Shown: positions 12,187 through 25,529 of the stretch, in pieces
How the letters are laid out: each line of letters begins with the position of its first letter
How positions within the stretch are numbered: position 1 is the first letter of the stretch
Assembly (NCBI GenBank): GCA_020746835.1
Contig: JAGPNK010000003.1
Location: 2,755,514 to 2,819,513 of the forward strand
Length of the DNA: 64,000 nt
Direction of reading: 5' to 3'
Origin: Stachybotrys elegans
Lineage: Eukaryota > Ascomycota > Sordariomycetes > Hypocreales > Stachybotryaceae
The notes under the pieces: generated by a model
What the model was told of the DNA's origin: nothing
Seen by the model: the letters and a program-made list of their open reading frames with translations, nothing else
Databases searched by the model: none
Program-made: the position numbers and the translations under genes

Positions 12187-13698
12187 TCAAGCATCCAGGA
12201 TAGTATCGCCATCATCGTCGTCACTCAAGGTCTCCACCTCATCAATGGCCCCGTCTCTACCCTCCGAGGACCCCGAGAGCATTGGGTTCCTGTCCGCGAT
12301 ATGAATGATGGTTTTACCTTGAACGTGCTTCACACAGCGCCGCCATTCGACCCAGTCCTCTTCACTTCTGACGAGAAAACCGATCAACATGCTGGGATCC
12401 ATTTCGCGAATGTGTATGCGCCGCAACCTCAAGGTATGGCAGGAGTCGAGCTCCTCATCTGTGTACTGGTTGGCATCGTCATGGAATGGCAGTGCCTTTC
12501 GAGTATGGTGAGGATCCAAATAGAACAAGTACGCTCCTTGTCCAGAGCCTTGAGCTCCGACGAAGTAGTGGGAAGCCGACGGGCGACCACTGAAACTTTG
12601 TCAATACAACTCACAATCAGGGGGAGAATAGACCAGATACTCACCCAGCAATGCCAACCGACTGGGGCATCTGTAGCGAGGCCATGAGAGCCTCCCAGTA
12701 CACTGGCGTGATCTTGTCGATTCCCAAGCGAGTGCCCACGAGTATGAGGGTTGGATGGAATTCTTTTCCATCAGGCTTAGCAATCTTCATGAAATTATCC
12801 TCGTATACATCGGGACTGTCGCCTGTGATATAGACGCGTAGATTTGGCTCATGGGCGTGTGCCAGGGCTCTATACAATGCGATCATTAGTCATCTTGAGA
12901 TCCTTGAAGGAGGGATGCCAGAAGGGAGGAGCGCCTACTGAATACACCGTGCAGTGGCTGAAGGACCAAACCATTCGCCAGGATACTTGCCGCAGGCTTC
13001 GGCACCGTGTTTTACAAAGCTGTGAATGGAATATGGCGCCCTGGGATCGTCGGCAAAGAGCTTTATGAGCTCGCGCTCCTCTTGTTGGTTGGTGCCCCGT
13101 CGCCAGTCTTGGTCTTGTTAGTCTCGAGCACCCATGAGAAGCATGATGGATTAATACATTACTTACCACGACCCATCTGGACCATAGCCAAGGCATTCGC
13201 AAGCAGGCTCTGTCCTGATCTTATCATGCAGCCCCATCCACTGTCCGAAGAAAACCCAGTCTGATCCCCTCCAAGCTGGGTCTTGATACGCATAGCAAAA
13301 GACAGTGCAGAAGAGGCCCTCGGGTCGGTGGATCGGCGTATGGGCTCGAATTCGCTGCGGTAGGTCATCCAGAATCTGGATCCAAAATCATCCAAGAAAG
13401 CCTGAGGCCATCCTGCCTCACGTCCAAAGTCTTCGTATGCGAGAGATGACGAAAAGCTGCTGGACGTAGATTCTGGAGGGGTATCGGGTGCGTTTGCTGG
13501 AGGGTCCGAGGCCGACTTGCTCGGGGTGATGGCAGGTCGCGATATTTCGGCCCCGGCGAGTTTGTAGGAGTGGCCGAGGCACCATACGGGCTGGTCGACG
13601 TTCCTATCGTTCACAGGCTCAGGGTCCCAGAACATTTGGACAATGCGCCGGTAAGGACCGAGATCGACATTAGCGACGTTGGCTATGGCGGAATCCAT
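12187..13698 (-). CDS. ATG4: Autophagy cysteine protease ATG4
   Basis: Cleaves the C-terminus of Atg8 to expose the lipidation glycine, and later delipidates Atg8 from membranes; cytosolic peptidase of family C54. Exons 13167-13698, 12939-13107, 12645-12869 and 12187-12589 give 442 aa. The N-terminus VDLGPYRRIVQMFWDPEP is typical of filamentous-fungal Atg4. The catalytic Cys is C157 in SDSGWGCMIRSGQSLLANAL. The catalytic Asp and His are D334 and H336 in the YLFYLDPH segment, which follows the conserved GGRPSASHYFVG loop. The exon 1-2 junction restores GRDWRRG. The C-terminus is acidic (DEVETLSDDDDGDT), as in many fungal homologues, and may hold an Atg8-interacting motif. Divergent from SQS1 over 1.3 kb. 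Confidence 0.95.
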
Positions 13699-15035
13699 GG
13701 ACAGGATTCAGAGAGATCAATACTAGTCGGAGTTCTATGTCATGGAGGAAACTTAGACTCGGGCCAAGTAGTGCTGTCTGGAGAGACGCGAGGGGGGCGG
13801 CGGAACGGTGAAGTGCGAGGTTGGCACGAAGCTGAGAGCCGTGGAGGGGCAGGAAGCGCGCTGCCTGGTTGCGGCAATGGTGCCTTGCCTTTCGAAACCG
13901 AGGCCTCTAGCCAAGCACAAGTGACCGAGTATTAGGTAGGGGCCAGGGAAGTAGTAGGATGTAGGGAACCGTCTCAGGCAAGACCCGCGGACGGTGTGGA
14001 AATATTAAGAAAGTTAAAAGGGTAAATGCATGGATAGAGCGAGACGATAAGTGATGCCTTGTGATCGGTACAGGTAACCAGATGTGCTGACGTAGGTAGT
14101 AGGAACGATAAGAATGGTGAGGTACCTCTCAGGTACAACACTAGCAGTACTTAAGCCTTGTCCTTGCTACGATAAAGGAAGAAGGTACCTATGTACCTGG
14201 GGTAAGGCGAGGCTGTGCTGATCACCAGAGGATTGGGGGCAAATAAAATAGGTAGAATCTCGAGAAAAGGCAAGGCACGGAGGGACCCTATGCACTGACG
14301 TCGAAATCCACGAAGGAAGGTCAGGTTCGAAATGAGAAGAAATAAAGGTTGGTATAGCGGTAGCGAGGAGTGGGAGTAGGTCTCGCTGTCGCCCGTATGA
14401 CTCGGACACAAGACCAGTGATAGAGGGAGGGAGAGGCTACAGAAATCAGATGGCTAAAGCCGAGCTCGTATGGGGATGTTATGGGGCATGAATAGGCAGA
14501 TACCCCCCCTCATGATGAATGCGGGAGGGATGGGGCTTTTGGTGGTAACTTTCCATGGAGTGCGTAATACCTGAGCGATACTACCTGTACGTATGTACCT
14601 CTAGGTACCTGTCACGCTGGATGGTGATATCAGCAGTGGAGGGGTTGTCCTGCTGTAACAGCTCGGTATATATATGCGTCTTCCACATCTGCTCAAGCGT
14701 GAACAAGCACGGCCACTGGCCGCTAGGTACCTTGAGTACCTGAACGCGTACTTACATAGTGTGTACACATGGTGCTGAGGTACCTATACACAGGAGGGAA
14801 AGAGGTAAGTACCTACCTCAGTACACTGTAGCCTATGGAGGTACCTGTGTTATCGGGTATCATGCTTAGTGCGTACTAGCCTAAACTTGGGCAAACGTTT
14901 TTAGCAATTACTTCACCTGTGACCCATGTCATTTGGCTCGATTTTGTCACCAGCACATTCCCTTGGAAATTCAACGCAAGGTGTGGTGTGTTCGGGTCGT
15001 CGAGCCCTGGAAGCAACTCCTTCCCTCTTCACCTT
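13699..15035. other. Divergent intergenic region rich in AGGTACCT octamers
   Basis: Shared upstream region of ATG4 (-) and SQS1 (+). It holds six exact copies of the palindrome AGGTACCT, starting at 14120, 14183, 14603, 14725, 14778 and 14839, plus many partial GTACCT/AGGTAC copies. No coding region recognised. Confidence 0.6.
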
Positions 15036-17085
15036 ATGCCACGGAACAAGAGAGGCTCGTCGGCCTCTAGAGGCGCCCGTGGCAGTGGTCGTGGGAGAAA
15101 TGGAGGGCAAAATGGCCCAAGTCGTCCAGCTCTTCCCAGCCATGAAACATCCGGTATACCACCCAGTCTGGTGATGGTCAGAATGGCTCACTAATCAGCC
15201 CCTAGCTGGACTTACTCTACTCGACGAAGCTCGCCAAACCTCGCAGCAGGATCATTCAGTTTGGACCGCGAGCGCTCAGCTGCGCAGGAAACCCGTATCC
15301 TTCATAAGTGCTGGTGCCAGCCAGCCTCTGAAGCAGCTGGATGAACTCTTGCAACATGCAGTACCTTTGTTAAAAACAAAGGTTGCTGCGGGGGATGCAA
15401 GCGACCCGCCGCCATCTCCTGGAGACGATGAAGACAAAGAACCGGCCATGGTCTTCTCTCAACCGCCACAGGCCCCCACGCCCCTCATCAGCTTCACAAA
15501 CGAAAATTCACTTGGTCCAGAAACTACGAATGAGGATGGCATATACTTTTACGATACAACAAGAAACGGCAGCTCGGATGTGCGCGTTTCATCCGACATA
15601 TTGACAATGCCAGGACGGCGTCTATCCCAGCAGAGCACCTCGAGTGATGAGGTCATTCTATTCAAGGGCCGCAATACTGCACGGTCCAAAGAAGATTTCT
15701 CATCAACTCCCGCAGCTCAGACAGCCTCATCGCTGCCCTCTTCTAACGCCAGCATCGTCCAAGAGCAGGTTCCGGCGACGGTTTCTACGAGCGCTGACCC
15801 ACTGCCAGCAACCATGATTTCCTTGAAGAAAGAGAAGCGAAATCTCCGAGGCAAGGATCGCGTTGGCAAAAGAAAGACCCAGAGGGACGAGGAGGATGCT
15901 CTGCTCGCTGATTACATTGAAAACATGAGAGAGAACGACGAAATGCCCGACCTGTCGAAGCCTCGATATATCCAACGCGACCTTGGCGGCATAGCGGACC
16001 AGTTAGATGACCTCAACATGGATGAAGTGGAGATTCAGCGGAGGCATTCAACGGAAACAGAAGAAACGCGCCATCCTACCATTGATTCTTTACATGCCTC
16101 CGACGCAGAAGAGGAAGACGACGACGGTGCGTGTCCACCAGAGAGTGAAGCCGGTGGCCAAGGCTCAAGGCCTGCAGGGTCCAAGGTCAACCATTTCGCT
16201 TCCGAAACGAGCGACTCTGAGTCTTCCGATGAGCTGTTTACGGGCAGGGAAGGGCCTGACAGAGAGGGAAGCTTCGATCTCATGGATAGAGAGCGTCCGA
16301 GTATTCGCGGTAGGAAGGGCAAACGCGCGCAGGCCCAGATCACCTTCAACACATCAGACTCGGAGCTCGAGGCAAGGTTGCAATCGGCGTGGAAGAATGA
16401 CCGTCTCAAAAAATCTGAGCGAAAGAAGCGACGAGAGGAGTTGCGCGCACTGGGTATGCTCGGTAAGAAGATGGAACCTGATGACATGCGGGTCAAATAC
16501 CCTCACGGAATGACTCTGCCAGAGATCAGTGAGGAGATGAGGTCGTTTCTTATAAGCGGCGACGAATCGTAAGATCGTCCCCTAACCCCTTGGGTGATTA
16601 CTGCCCGCCCTGGCCATTAGACACTGACAGAAAGCAGTATGACGTTCCCGCCGATGGATACTCATGCGCGAAAGACGATACATGAGCTCGCAAGCAAGTT
16701 CAAGGTCAAGTCCAAATCGATTGGCAAGGCCGACCAACGAAGACCAGTAATATACCGAACCGGACGCACACTGCCCTATGCAGAAGCAGCTTTCAACCAA
16801 ATCGTCGGGCGCTTGACCAAGCGTCAGTTCTTCCCTCGACTTGATAACAAGGGAAAACGTGGGCAAAAGGCACCACCTGTGAGGACGAATCATGCGGCTG
16901 CGAGTTACCGCGAGGGAGAGATTGTTGGGGGTGCTGCACCAGAATTGGGTGTTGAGAATCGAGGTCGGGCTATGCTCGAGAAAATGGGCTGGAGCACAGG
17001 TACAGCATTGGGTGCGTCCAACAACAAGGGAATTCTCCAGCCCGTAACGCACGCCATGAAGAGCTCCAAGGCAGGACTGGGATAA
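15036..17085 (+). CDS. SQS1: R3H and G-patch protein SQS1 (Pfa1-type helicase cofactor)
   Basis: Cofactor of the DEAH helicase Prp43 in pre-mRNA splicing and 40S maturation, as known for yeast Sqs1/Pfa1. Exons 15036-15153, 15206-16568 and 16638-17085 give 642 aa. The N-terminus is an RG-rich tail (RGARGSGRGRNGG). The middle is acidic and Ser-rich, with a conserved DYIENMRENDE segment. An R3H single-strand nucleic-acid-binding domain follows at about 495-560, with the Arg-x3-His signature in ARKTIHELA. The G-patch is at about 598-642 (ENRGRAMLEKMGWSTGTALG...GILQPV). Intron 1 was placed with acceptor TAG at 15203-15205, the only choice with a normal length that keeps frame. Intron 2 ends in a tandem AAG/CAG acceptor. 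Fungal genomes often mislabel this family 'squalene synthetase-like' because of the symbol; it is unrelated to squalene synthase. Confidence 0.9.
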
Positions 17086-17391
17086 GCCGTGGCAGGTTAT
17101 TTGCGACAGACTGTGTCAGGATGCAATAGATCAAAGTGTTGGTTCAGGTATCATGTGCACGAATTCATTGTGTCGAGACCCTATACTCGAAATTTATAGT
17201 ACAACCGCGAACCCCGTTGACCGTGAAGACATTGCCCCCATAAAGCAAACCATCCATAACGCATTAAGAGATCCCAATCAACAAAGCACGGCATCTCAAG
17301 GCCGGCCCACAGGATCTCGGATCATGACACCTTAATGCCACGCAAAAAAACGACTCGAAATGCCCAAAATCCACAAACCTCAGGAATAGGT
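17086..17391. other. Convergent intergenic region
   Basis: Space of 306 bp between the SQS1 and H2B stop codons; presumed 3' UTRs. No stem-loop of the metazoan histone type was seen, in line with polyadenylated fungal histone mRNA. Confidence 0.6.
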
Positions 17392-17911
17392 TTATTTCGT
17401 GGAAGAAGAGTACTTGGTGACAGCCTTGGTGCCCTCAGAGACAGCGTGCTTGGCAAGTTCACCGGGAAGGATGAGACGGACCGAGGTCTGGATTTCACGA
17501 GAGGAGATGGTCGACTTCTTGTTGTAGGCGGCCAGCTTGGAGGCCTCGGATGCGACGCGCTCGAAGATATCTTGCCATGGAATTAGAAGAGATGCGTTTG
17601 AGGGATGTGCGCGTACTAACCGTTGACGAACGAGTTCAGGATAGACATGGCACGGTTGGAGATACCAGTGTCGGGATGGACCTGCTTGAGAACTATTATC
17701 TGTTAGTGACGCGTCCAAAAGATGCGCGATGCGCGGCACTTGACTCACCCTTGTAGATGTAGGAGCTGTAGGTCTCCTTGCGGGTCTTGGAGCGCTTCTT
17801 CTTGTCGCCAGAAGCAGCAGTCTTCTTGCCGGCATCCTTCTTCTCGGGAGCCTTGGAGGCGGTAGCGGGAGCCTTGGAGGCGGGCTTCTTGTCAGCAGCC
17901 TTGGGAGCCAT
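17392..17911 (-). CDS. H2B: Histone H2B
   Basis: Core nucleosome histone. Exons 17749-17911, 17621-17692 and 17392-17570 give 137 aa. The N-terminal tail [20 protein letters not shown] is followed by the acetylatable Lys-rich region and [17 protein letters not shown]. The histone fold continues with [18 protein letters not shown], then [20 protein letters not shown] and the [19 protein letters not shown] helix. The C-terminal TKYSSSTK carries the conserved Lys that is monoubiquitinated by Bre1 in fungi. The longer in-frame Met upstream (17989) is rejected because the mature tail must begin at MAPK. Intron lengths are 56 and 50 bp. Divergent partner of H2A over 1.97 kb; TTTTCGCGC sites lie upstream of both genes. 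Confidence 0.97.
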
Positions 17912-18207
17912 TTCGAATGATTTGCGAAATTTGAGGTTAGAAAAGTTGGTTTGTAAAAACAAGTGAGATGACGCGGGCGTCGAGTGCAAGAACTGGGCAG
18001 TGGATAGCGGACGGTGGTGATGAGAAGAGAGAGTTGAAAGGCGGAAGGAGATGTGCTTGGGGGGTGGGCTGGGTTTTTGTAGCTGGGCGCGCTACCGTGG
18101 TCAGTGGTTACTGATTGAACAGCGTTTTTTGGTGGCCTTGGAGAGGGAGGGGGTCCCGTCGCGTGCTGCCGCTACCTCAGCCATCGCGTTCCCTGCCTCT
18201 GATGTCC

Positions 18208-18216
18208 TTTTCGCGC
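18208..18216 (+). promoter_or_regulatory. E2F/MBF-like site TTTTCGCGC upstream of H2B
   Basis: TTTTCGCGC matches the E2F consensus TTTSGCGC and contains an MBF-like CGCG core. It lies about 300 bp upstream of the H2B ATG. The same nine bases recur upstream of H2A. Function is inferred from the match and its recurrence. Confidence 0.5.
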
Positions 18217-19629
18217 TAACTCGACGTGGAATAACCAAAGTGGGGATTGCGCAAACGCGGTACATGGGTGCCTTGACTGTGCATGCCTTGCGGCTGGCCT
18301 GCATCACTCCACGACCACCAACTCAGCACTAAGGTACAGAATGAGCCCCAAGGTTTGGAGATAAGAAAGCCGTGCACGGCCCAGCCTACAATTTCGAAAA
18401 ATCGTGGGCCAATCATCAATTTCGACAAACCCGTACCCCGGTGTTTCCATTTCCCATCTGGCTGATGGCCTGGTGGCGCGCAGTCTATCCATCAGACGCG
18501 TCCCAGCCCTCATGATGACGAACGCGTCCAGCCAGCATCGGGAAAGGGGATCAATCTTCGCATTGACTGCCCCGGACACCCGCCTCGTAAACCCAGCGAC
18601 GGGGTTGAGATTAATTTCTTGTTTTTTTTTTTTTCTCTCCCCCCATCCCCTTGGGTTACCAATACTTGGTTGTTTCGCCATAAGATTATCAGCTTTTGTT
18701 GTTCTGCCTCCACATAGGTAGAGTGCATCATCATGGTGCTTCGCTGCCAGCTGGCTGCACAGTAATTAATTGAGCCCATGAAGCGCGTCGATTCTTTCGA
18801 ATAGACACTGGTGGGCTAGGTGTGCCATCCGGTGAAGTCATGACCTGATACGCGTCTGGTTTGCCCCGTAGAAGTCCGGAGTACCGATTAAACAAGGTGT
18901 CTCGGGCGCATCAAGGCCCCGTTCCTCCCCCATTCCGATACATCACGTAGCTCACGCCGGTAGTCACTCTCCGCTTACCTGATTGTCAAGTCACCGGTAA
19001 TTACGGGGCGTGGACACTACTCGAGTGCCATCCGGCAATCTATCGTGCATCGGGGTTGGTGAGCATGGTTGGAGTTTATCTTCCCTACCTTGCCGGGCCC
19101 CTGTTGCGGACAGCTGAGAGCATAGAATCATTTAGCACTCCACATAACATCTACACTCTGGTAAAGGCCCGGCGCCATGATGCGCTTCTACATTAATGGG
19201 CGCGCTAAACCAGGCATCCTCTACGGTTGCCGTAGCCCAGATTGGGCCATATGGGCGAGCATGGTGCACTTGAGGCCAAACATGCAACAATCGTTGATGA
19301 AGAAGCAAGAAGGGCGGCATGGCGCGCATGCATGAGCTCAGTGCGTGCAGGCCAGGTTCATGCGATGATGCAAAACACACGACGTGCAATCAGTACGTAT
19401 GGCGCCGTCTCCATGCATGTACGAAATTGTGAGGAGAAGAAATAACCCAATACTGGGGAAAATAAAATGGACAACGGAGCAAGAAATGAAGAGGCGAAGT
19501 GAGGTCTGGTCGTGCAAGATAGGGTGCTGCAGGGTGTCCGAAAACATACTAGATCCGTTGCGTGTGGTAAAATGACATGTGCAATGGTGGGCGGGCGCAT
19601 TTTATTTTCTGTCCCTTTTTTCTAGTGTG

Positions 19630-19638
19630 TTTTCGCGC
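19630..19638 (+). promoter_or_regulatory. E2F/MBF-like site TTTTCGCGC upstream of H2A
   Basis: Same nine bases as the H2B-side site, about 240 bp upstream of the H2A ATG. A plausible binding site for the G1/S regulator of fungi (MBF/SBF or E2F-like). Confidence 0.5.
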
Positions 19639-19711
19639 AACACCCCATTTTCCCGAAAGGGTGCTAGCGCCAAGCGCGTGCTGATGGGTGATCCGTAGAC
19701 ACGGCTGCTAC

Positions 19712-19720
19712 GCGCCAAAA
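19712..19720 (-). promoter_or_regulatory. E2F-like site (GCGCCAAAA on + strand) upstream of H2A
   Basis: The minus strand reads TTTTGGCGC, an exact match to TTTSGCGC. It lies about 160 bp before the H2A ATG and is the second such site on this side. Confidence 0.45.
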
Positions 19721-19729
19721 ACTACTTAA

Positions 19730-22974
<3,245 letters not shown>

Positions 22975-24425
22975 ATGGCAGCCATGGAGTCACCCGAAAG
23001 GCTGGCGTTGATTCGAGAGAATCTCGCAGAGTTTTTGAACCCGGAGATTGTCGAGAAAATCGTCCTAGAGGGAGGCAATCCCAAAATTTATTGGGGTGAG
23101 TCTTTGACCTGACAAAGGCCATATCCAGCAATCCCGACTAATGAGCCCGAGTGTAGGCACTGCCACGACTGGCCGTCCACACTGTGGTTACTTCGTACCG
23201 GCTATGAAGATTGCCCAGTTCCTGGCGGCAGGCTGCGAAGTCACAGTTTTACTGGCCGACGTCCATGCCTTCCTCGATAGCTTGAAAGCTCCCATCGAGC
23301 TCGTCAAGCACCGTGCTGAATTCTACCGTCACATCATTACATCCATGCTCCAAGCAGTTGGCGTCCCCACCGACAAACTGCGAATGGTGCTTGGAAGCTC
23401 ATTTCAACTGAGTTCTGACTATGTCATGGATGTCTACAAGCTCGCCTCCATCACCTCGGAACACGACGCTAAGAAGGCTGGTGCTGAGATTGTCAAGCAG
23501 TCCAAAAGTGCACCACTAAGCAGCCTCCTGTACCCCATGCTTCAAGTTCTGGACGAACAATATCTGGGCTGTGACGCGCAATTCGGAGGTATTGTGATCT
23601 GTCTGCCAACAGTGTTCCCACCCACAAGCTGACGCCATGACAGGTGTTGACCAACGCAAGCTGTTCACTGCTGCAAAGGACTGGCTGCCAAAGCTTGGCT
23701 ACCGAGAGGTGAGTGCACACAAGAACAACAGGAGTCTCTGACTAATGCAGCTTCAAGCGTGCCCATCTCCTTAACCCGATGGTCCCAGGATTGCAAGGTG
23801 GAAAGATGAGCTCGAGCGACCCAGGTAATAGGCCTTCTCACTGTGGTGACTGCCTCCACCTATGACTGACATATGGATAGACAGTAAAATTGATCTCCTC
23901 GACCCTGCCGACGTGGTAACGAAGAAGATTCGGAAGGCTGTTGCTGTCCCAAAGGTCGTTGAAGAGAACGGGGTTCTGGCATTTGTGGAGTTCGTGCTGC
24001 TGCCGGCGTCTAGACTTCAAGGCAAACAGTTCCAAGTCGAGCGTGAGCGAGACGGTCTCGAGCCTCTGGTCTACAGTGACATCGCAAAGATGCATGATGA
24101 CTACAGGAATGATGTGGTATGTCTCCGGTGTGACCCTGTTATCGATTGATGACTGTAGAGAATTCTTGACTAACTTAACAAATAGCTCACGCCACAACTG
24201 CTGAAGCCAGCGGTTGCCAAAGCCCTGAATGAGCTACTCAAGCCGATACAAGATGCTTACCAAGCATCTCAGGAATGGCAAAATATTGCCCTGGAAGCCT
24301 ACCCCCCTCCACCAAAGAAAGAAAAGAAAGTCAAGGATAAGGGCTCTCGGCACCCGGGAGCAGTGGCAGTGGCGGACAGGACCAAGGATACTAAGGAACC
24401 AGGGGAGACAACACCGGCTGCCTAG
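22975..24425 (+). CDS. TYS1: Cytosolic tyrosyl-tRNA synthetase
   Basis: Class I aminoacyl-tRNA synthetase charging tRNA-Tyr. Six exons: 22975-23095, 23157-23588, 23644-23708, 23758-23824, 23881-24116 and 24186-24425; joined length 386 aa, close to the yeast enzyme. The HIGH-type ATP motif is PHCGY at 48-52 (TATTGRPHCGYF), typical of the eukaryotic/archaeal form. The Tyr-binding region includes LLYPMLQVLDEQYLGCDAQF and GGVDQRK. The KMSSS motif is at 222-226 in GGKMSSSDP. The acceptor of intron 3 is the AAG at 23755-23757, not the upstream CAG, because only this restores the expected YRERAHLLNPMVPGL. The C-terminal tail is Lys-rich and low in complexity. The start could also be the second Met, three codons downstream. 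Convergent with the hydrophobin gene. Confidence 0.95.
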
Positions 24426-24767
24426 AATGCCTACTCGGACAAACTAGAAGAGGACTGGCGACGACGTATGCTTAAGTACCAAGAGTGAACAAAATCTAGA
24501 ACCACAAAGCCAGTCCAAGTGACAGACTCAAGTATGTGATGTATTGCCAATGTTCGTATTGATGAAGTATACTACAGAAGTATAATGTGAAAAATAGGTA
24601 AGAAAGAAGTAAAAGTATCTCACCGAGAGCCCATACACTACTAGCCCTCGTTCACAGTTCAGGCGTGCTGATGTGGCGTAACTCATGTACACTGCGAGTT
24701 GGTTCATCCGTCTGTGCCCGTTAGAGCACGATATGTACTATACAGATGGTGTGACCTTTGCCAAGGC
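24426..24767. other. Convergent intergenic region
   Basis: Presumed 3' UTRs of the tyrosyl-tRNA synthetase and hydrophobin genes; nothing else seen. Confidence 0.6.
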
Positions 24768-25529
24768 TTAGACACCGACGGGCGGCTGGCAGAGAACTCC
24801 TTGTCCAAGCTGGATAAGTGTTAGAATGAAACGGTCCTGTAGAGGTAGCGCGAAACTTACAAGGGGAAGGACACAGCACAGGGGCCGCGCGTTGCCGCAA
24901 ATGTCCGAGAAGTCGTCCGCGTTACTGGGGGTAGCGTGGGCTGAGAACTATGATCAGCACAAGCGCTTGGAAGAAGGCAATTTGCACTCACGGTTGTCGC
25001 AGTCGAGCGAGGCAACACCAAGGACATCAGTAGCACAGCACTGAGGGGTGCTGTAAAGAGTGCCAGGGCAAGGGTTGTAGTTGCCTCCGCTGCCGCCGTT
25101 ACCACCACCGGGTTGGTTACCATTGCCACCGTTGTTACCACCGCCGGGTTGGTTACCATTGCCGCCGTTGTTACCACCACCGGGTTGGTTACCATTGCCG
25201 CCGTTGTTACCACCACCGGGTTGGTTACCATTGCCGCCGTTGTTACCACCACCGGGTTGGTTACCATCGCCAGGGTGGTTGCCATCACCGCCGTTGCCGG
25301 GATAGCTGCCGTTATCACCGCCGTTGGCAGGAGGGTGGGGGTAGGCCTCATCCTCATCCTTATCCTTGTTGTCGCCGGGGCCGCTAGGGCCGCCGTAGTT
25401 GTCACTGCCGGAAGGTCCCTCGGGGCTGGGGCTAACGTCTCCGGTGTAGTAAAGGTTGCTGCTGTCGCTGCCGGTAGGCAAAGCCATGGCGGCGGCAACG
25501 AAGAGACCAGCAACAGTGAAGAACTTCAT
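24768..25529 (-). CDS. Class II hydrophobin with Gly/Asn-rich repeat region
   Basis: Small secreted amphipathic protein that assembles at water-air interfaces and coats hyphae or spores. Exons 24992-25529, 24861-24940 and 24768-24809 give 219 aa. A signal peptide covers about residues 1-17 (MKFFTVAGLFVAAAMALP). It is followed by a Ser/Asp/Pro-rich spacer and five 12-residue units NQPGGGNNGGNG at about 89-148. The hydrophobin domain has eight Cys: C154-x9-CC(164,165)-x11-C177-x16-C194-x6-CC(201,202)-x10-C213-x6-end. This is the class II pattern except that the C194-to-CC gap is 6 residues where 8 is usual. The two introns (51 bp each) split the domain at typical places. Long Gly/Asn regions before the domain are known in Claviceps trihydrophobin. 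The hydrophobin is incomplete unless both introns are removed. Confidence 0.93.
25083..25289 (-). repeat. 36-bp tandem repeat inside the hydrophobin gene
   Basis: The + strand string GGGTTGGTTA recurs at 25110, 25146, 25182, 25218 and 25254, an exact 36-bp period with five units. It encodes the 12-residue NQPGGGNNGGNG repeat. Units differ by only a few bases, so copy number is likely to vary between strains. Confidence 0.95.

Noticed and set aside
15171..15198. 28-base intron in SQS1 (donor GTGATG, acceptor CAG)
   Set aside because: Keeps frame but is too short for a spliceosomal intron; the 52-bp intron 15154-15205 with a CTAAT branch site also keeps frame.
25081..25305. Array of 36-bp direct repeats resembling a CRISPR array
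   Set aside because: The units are contiguous without spacers and encode the Gly/Asn repeat of a secreted hydrophobin in a eukaryote.
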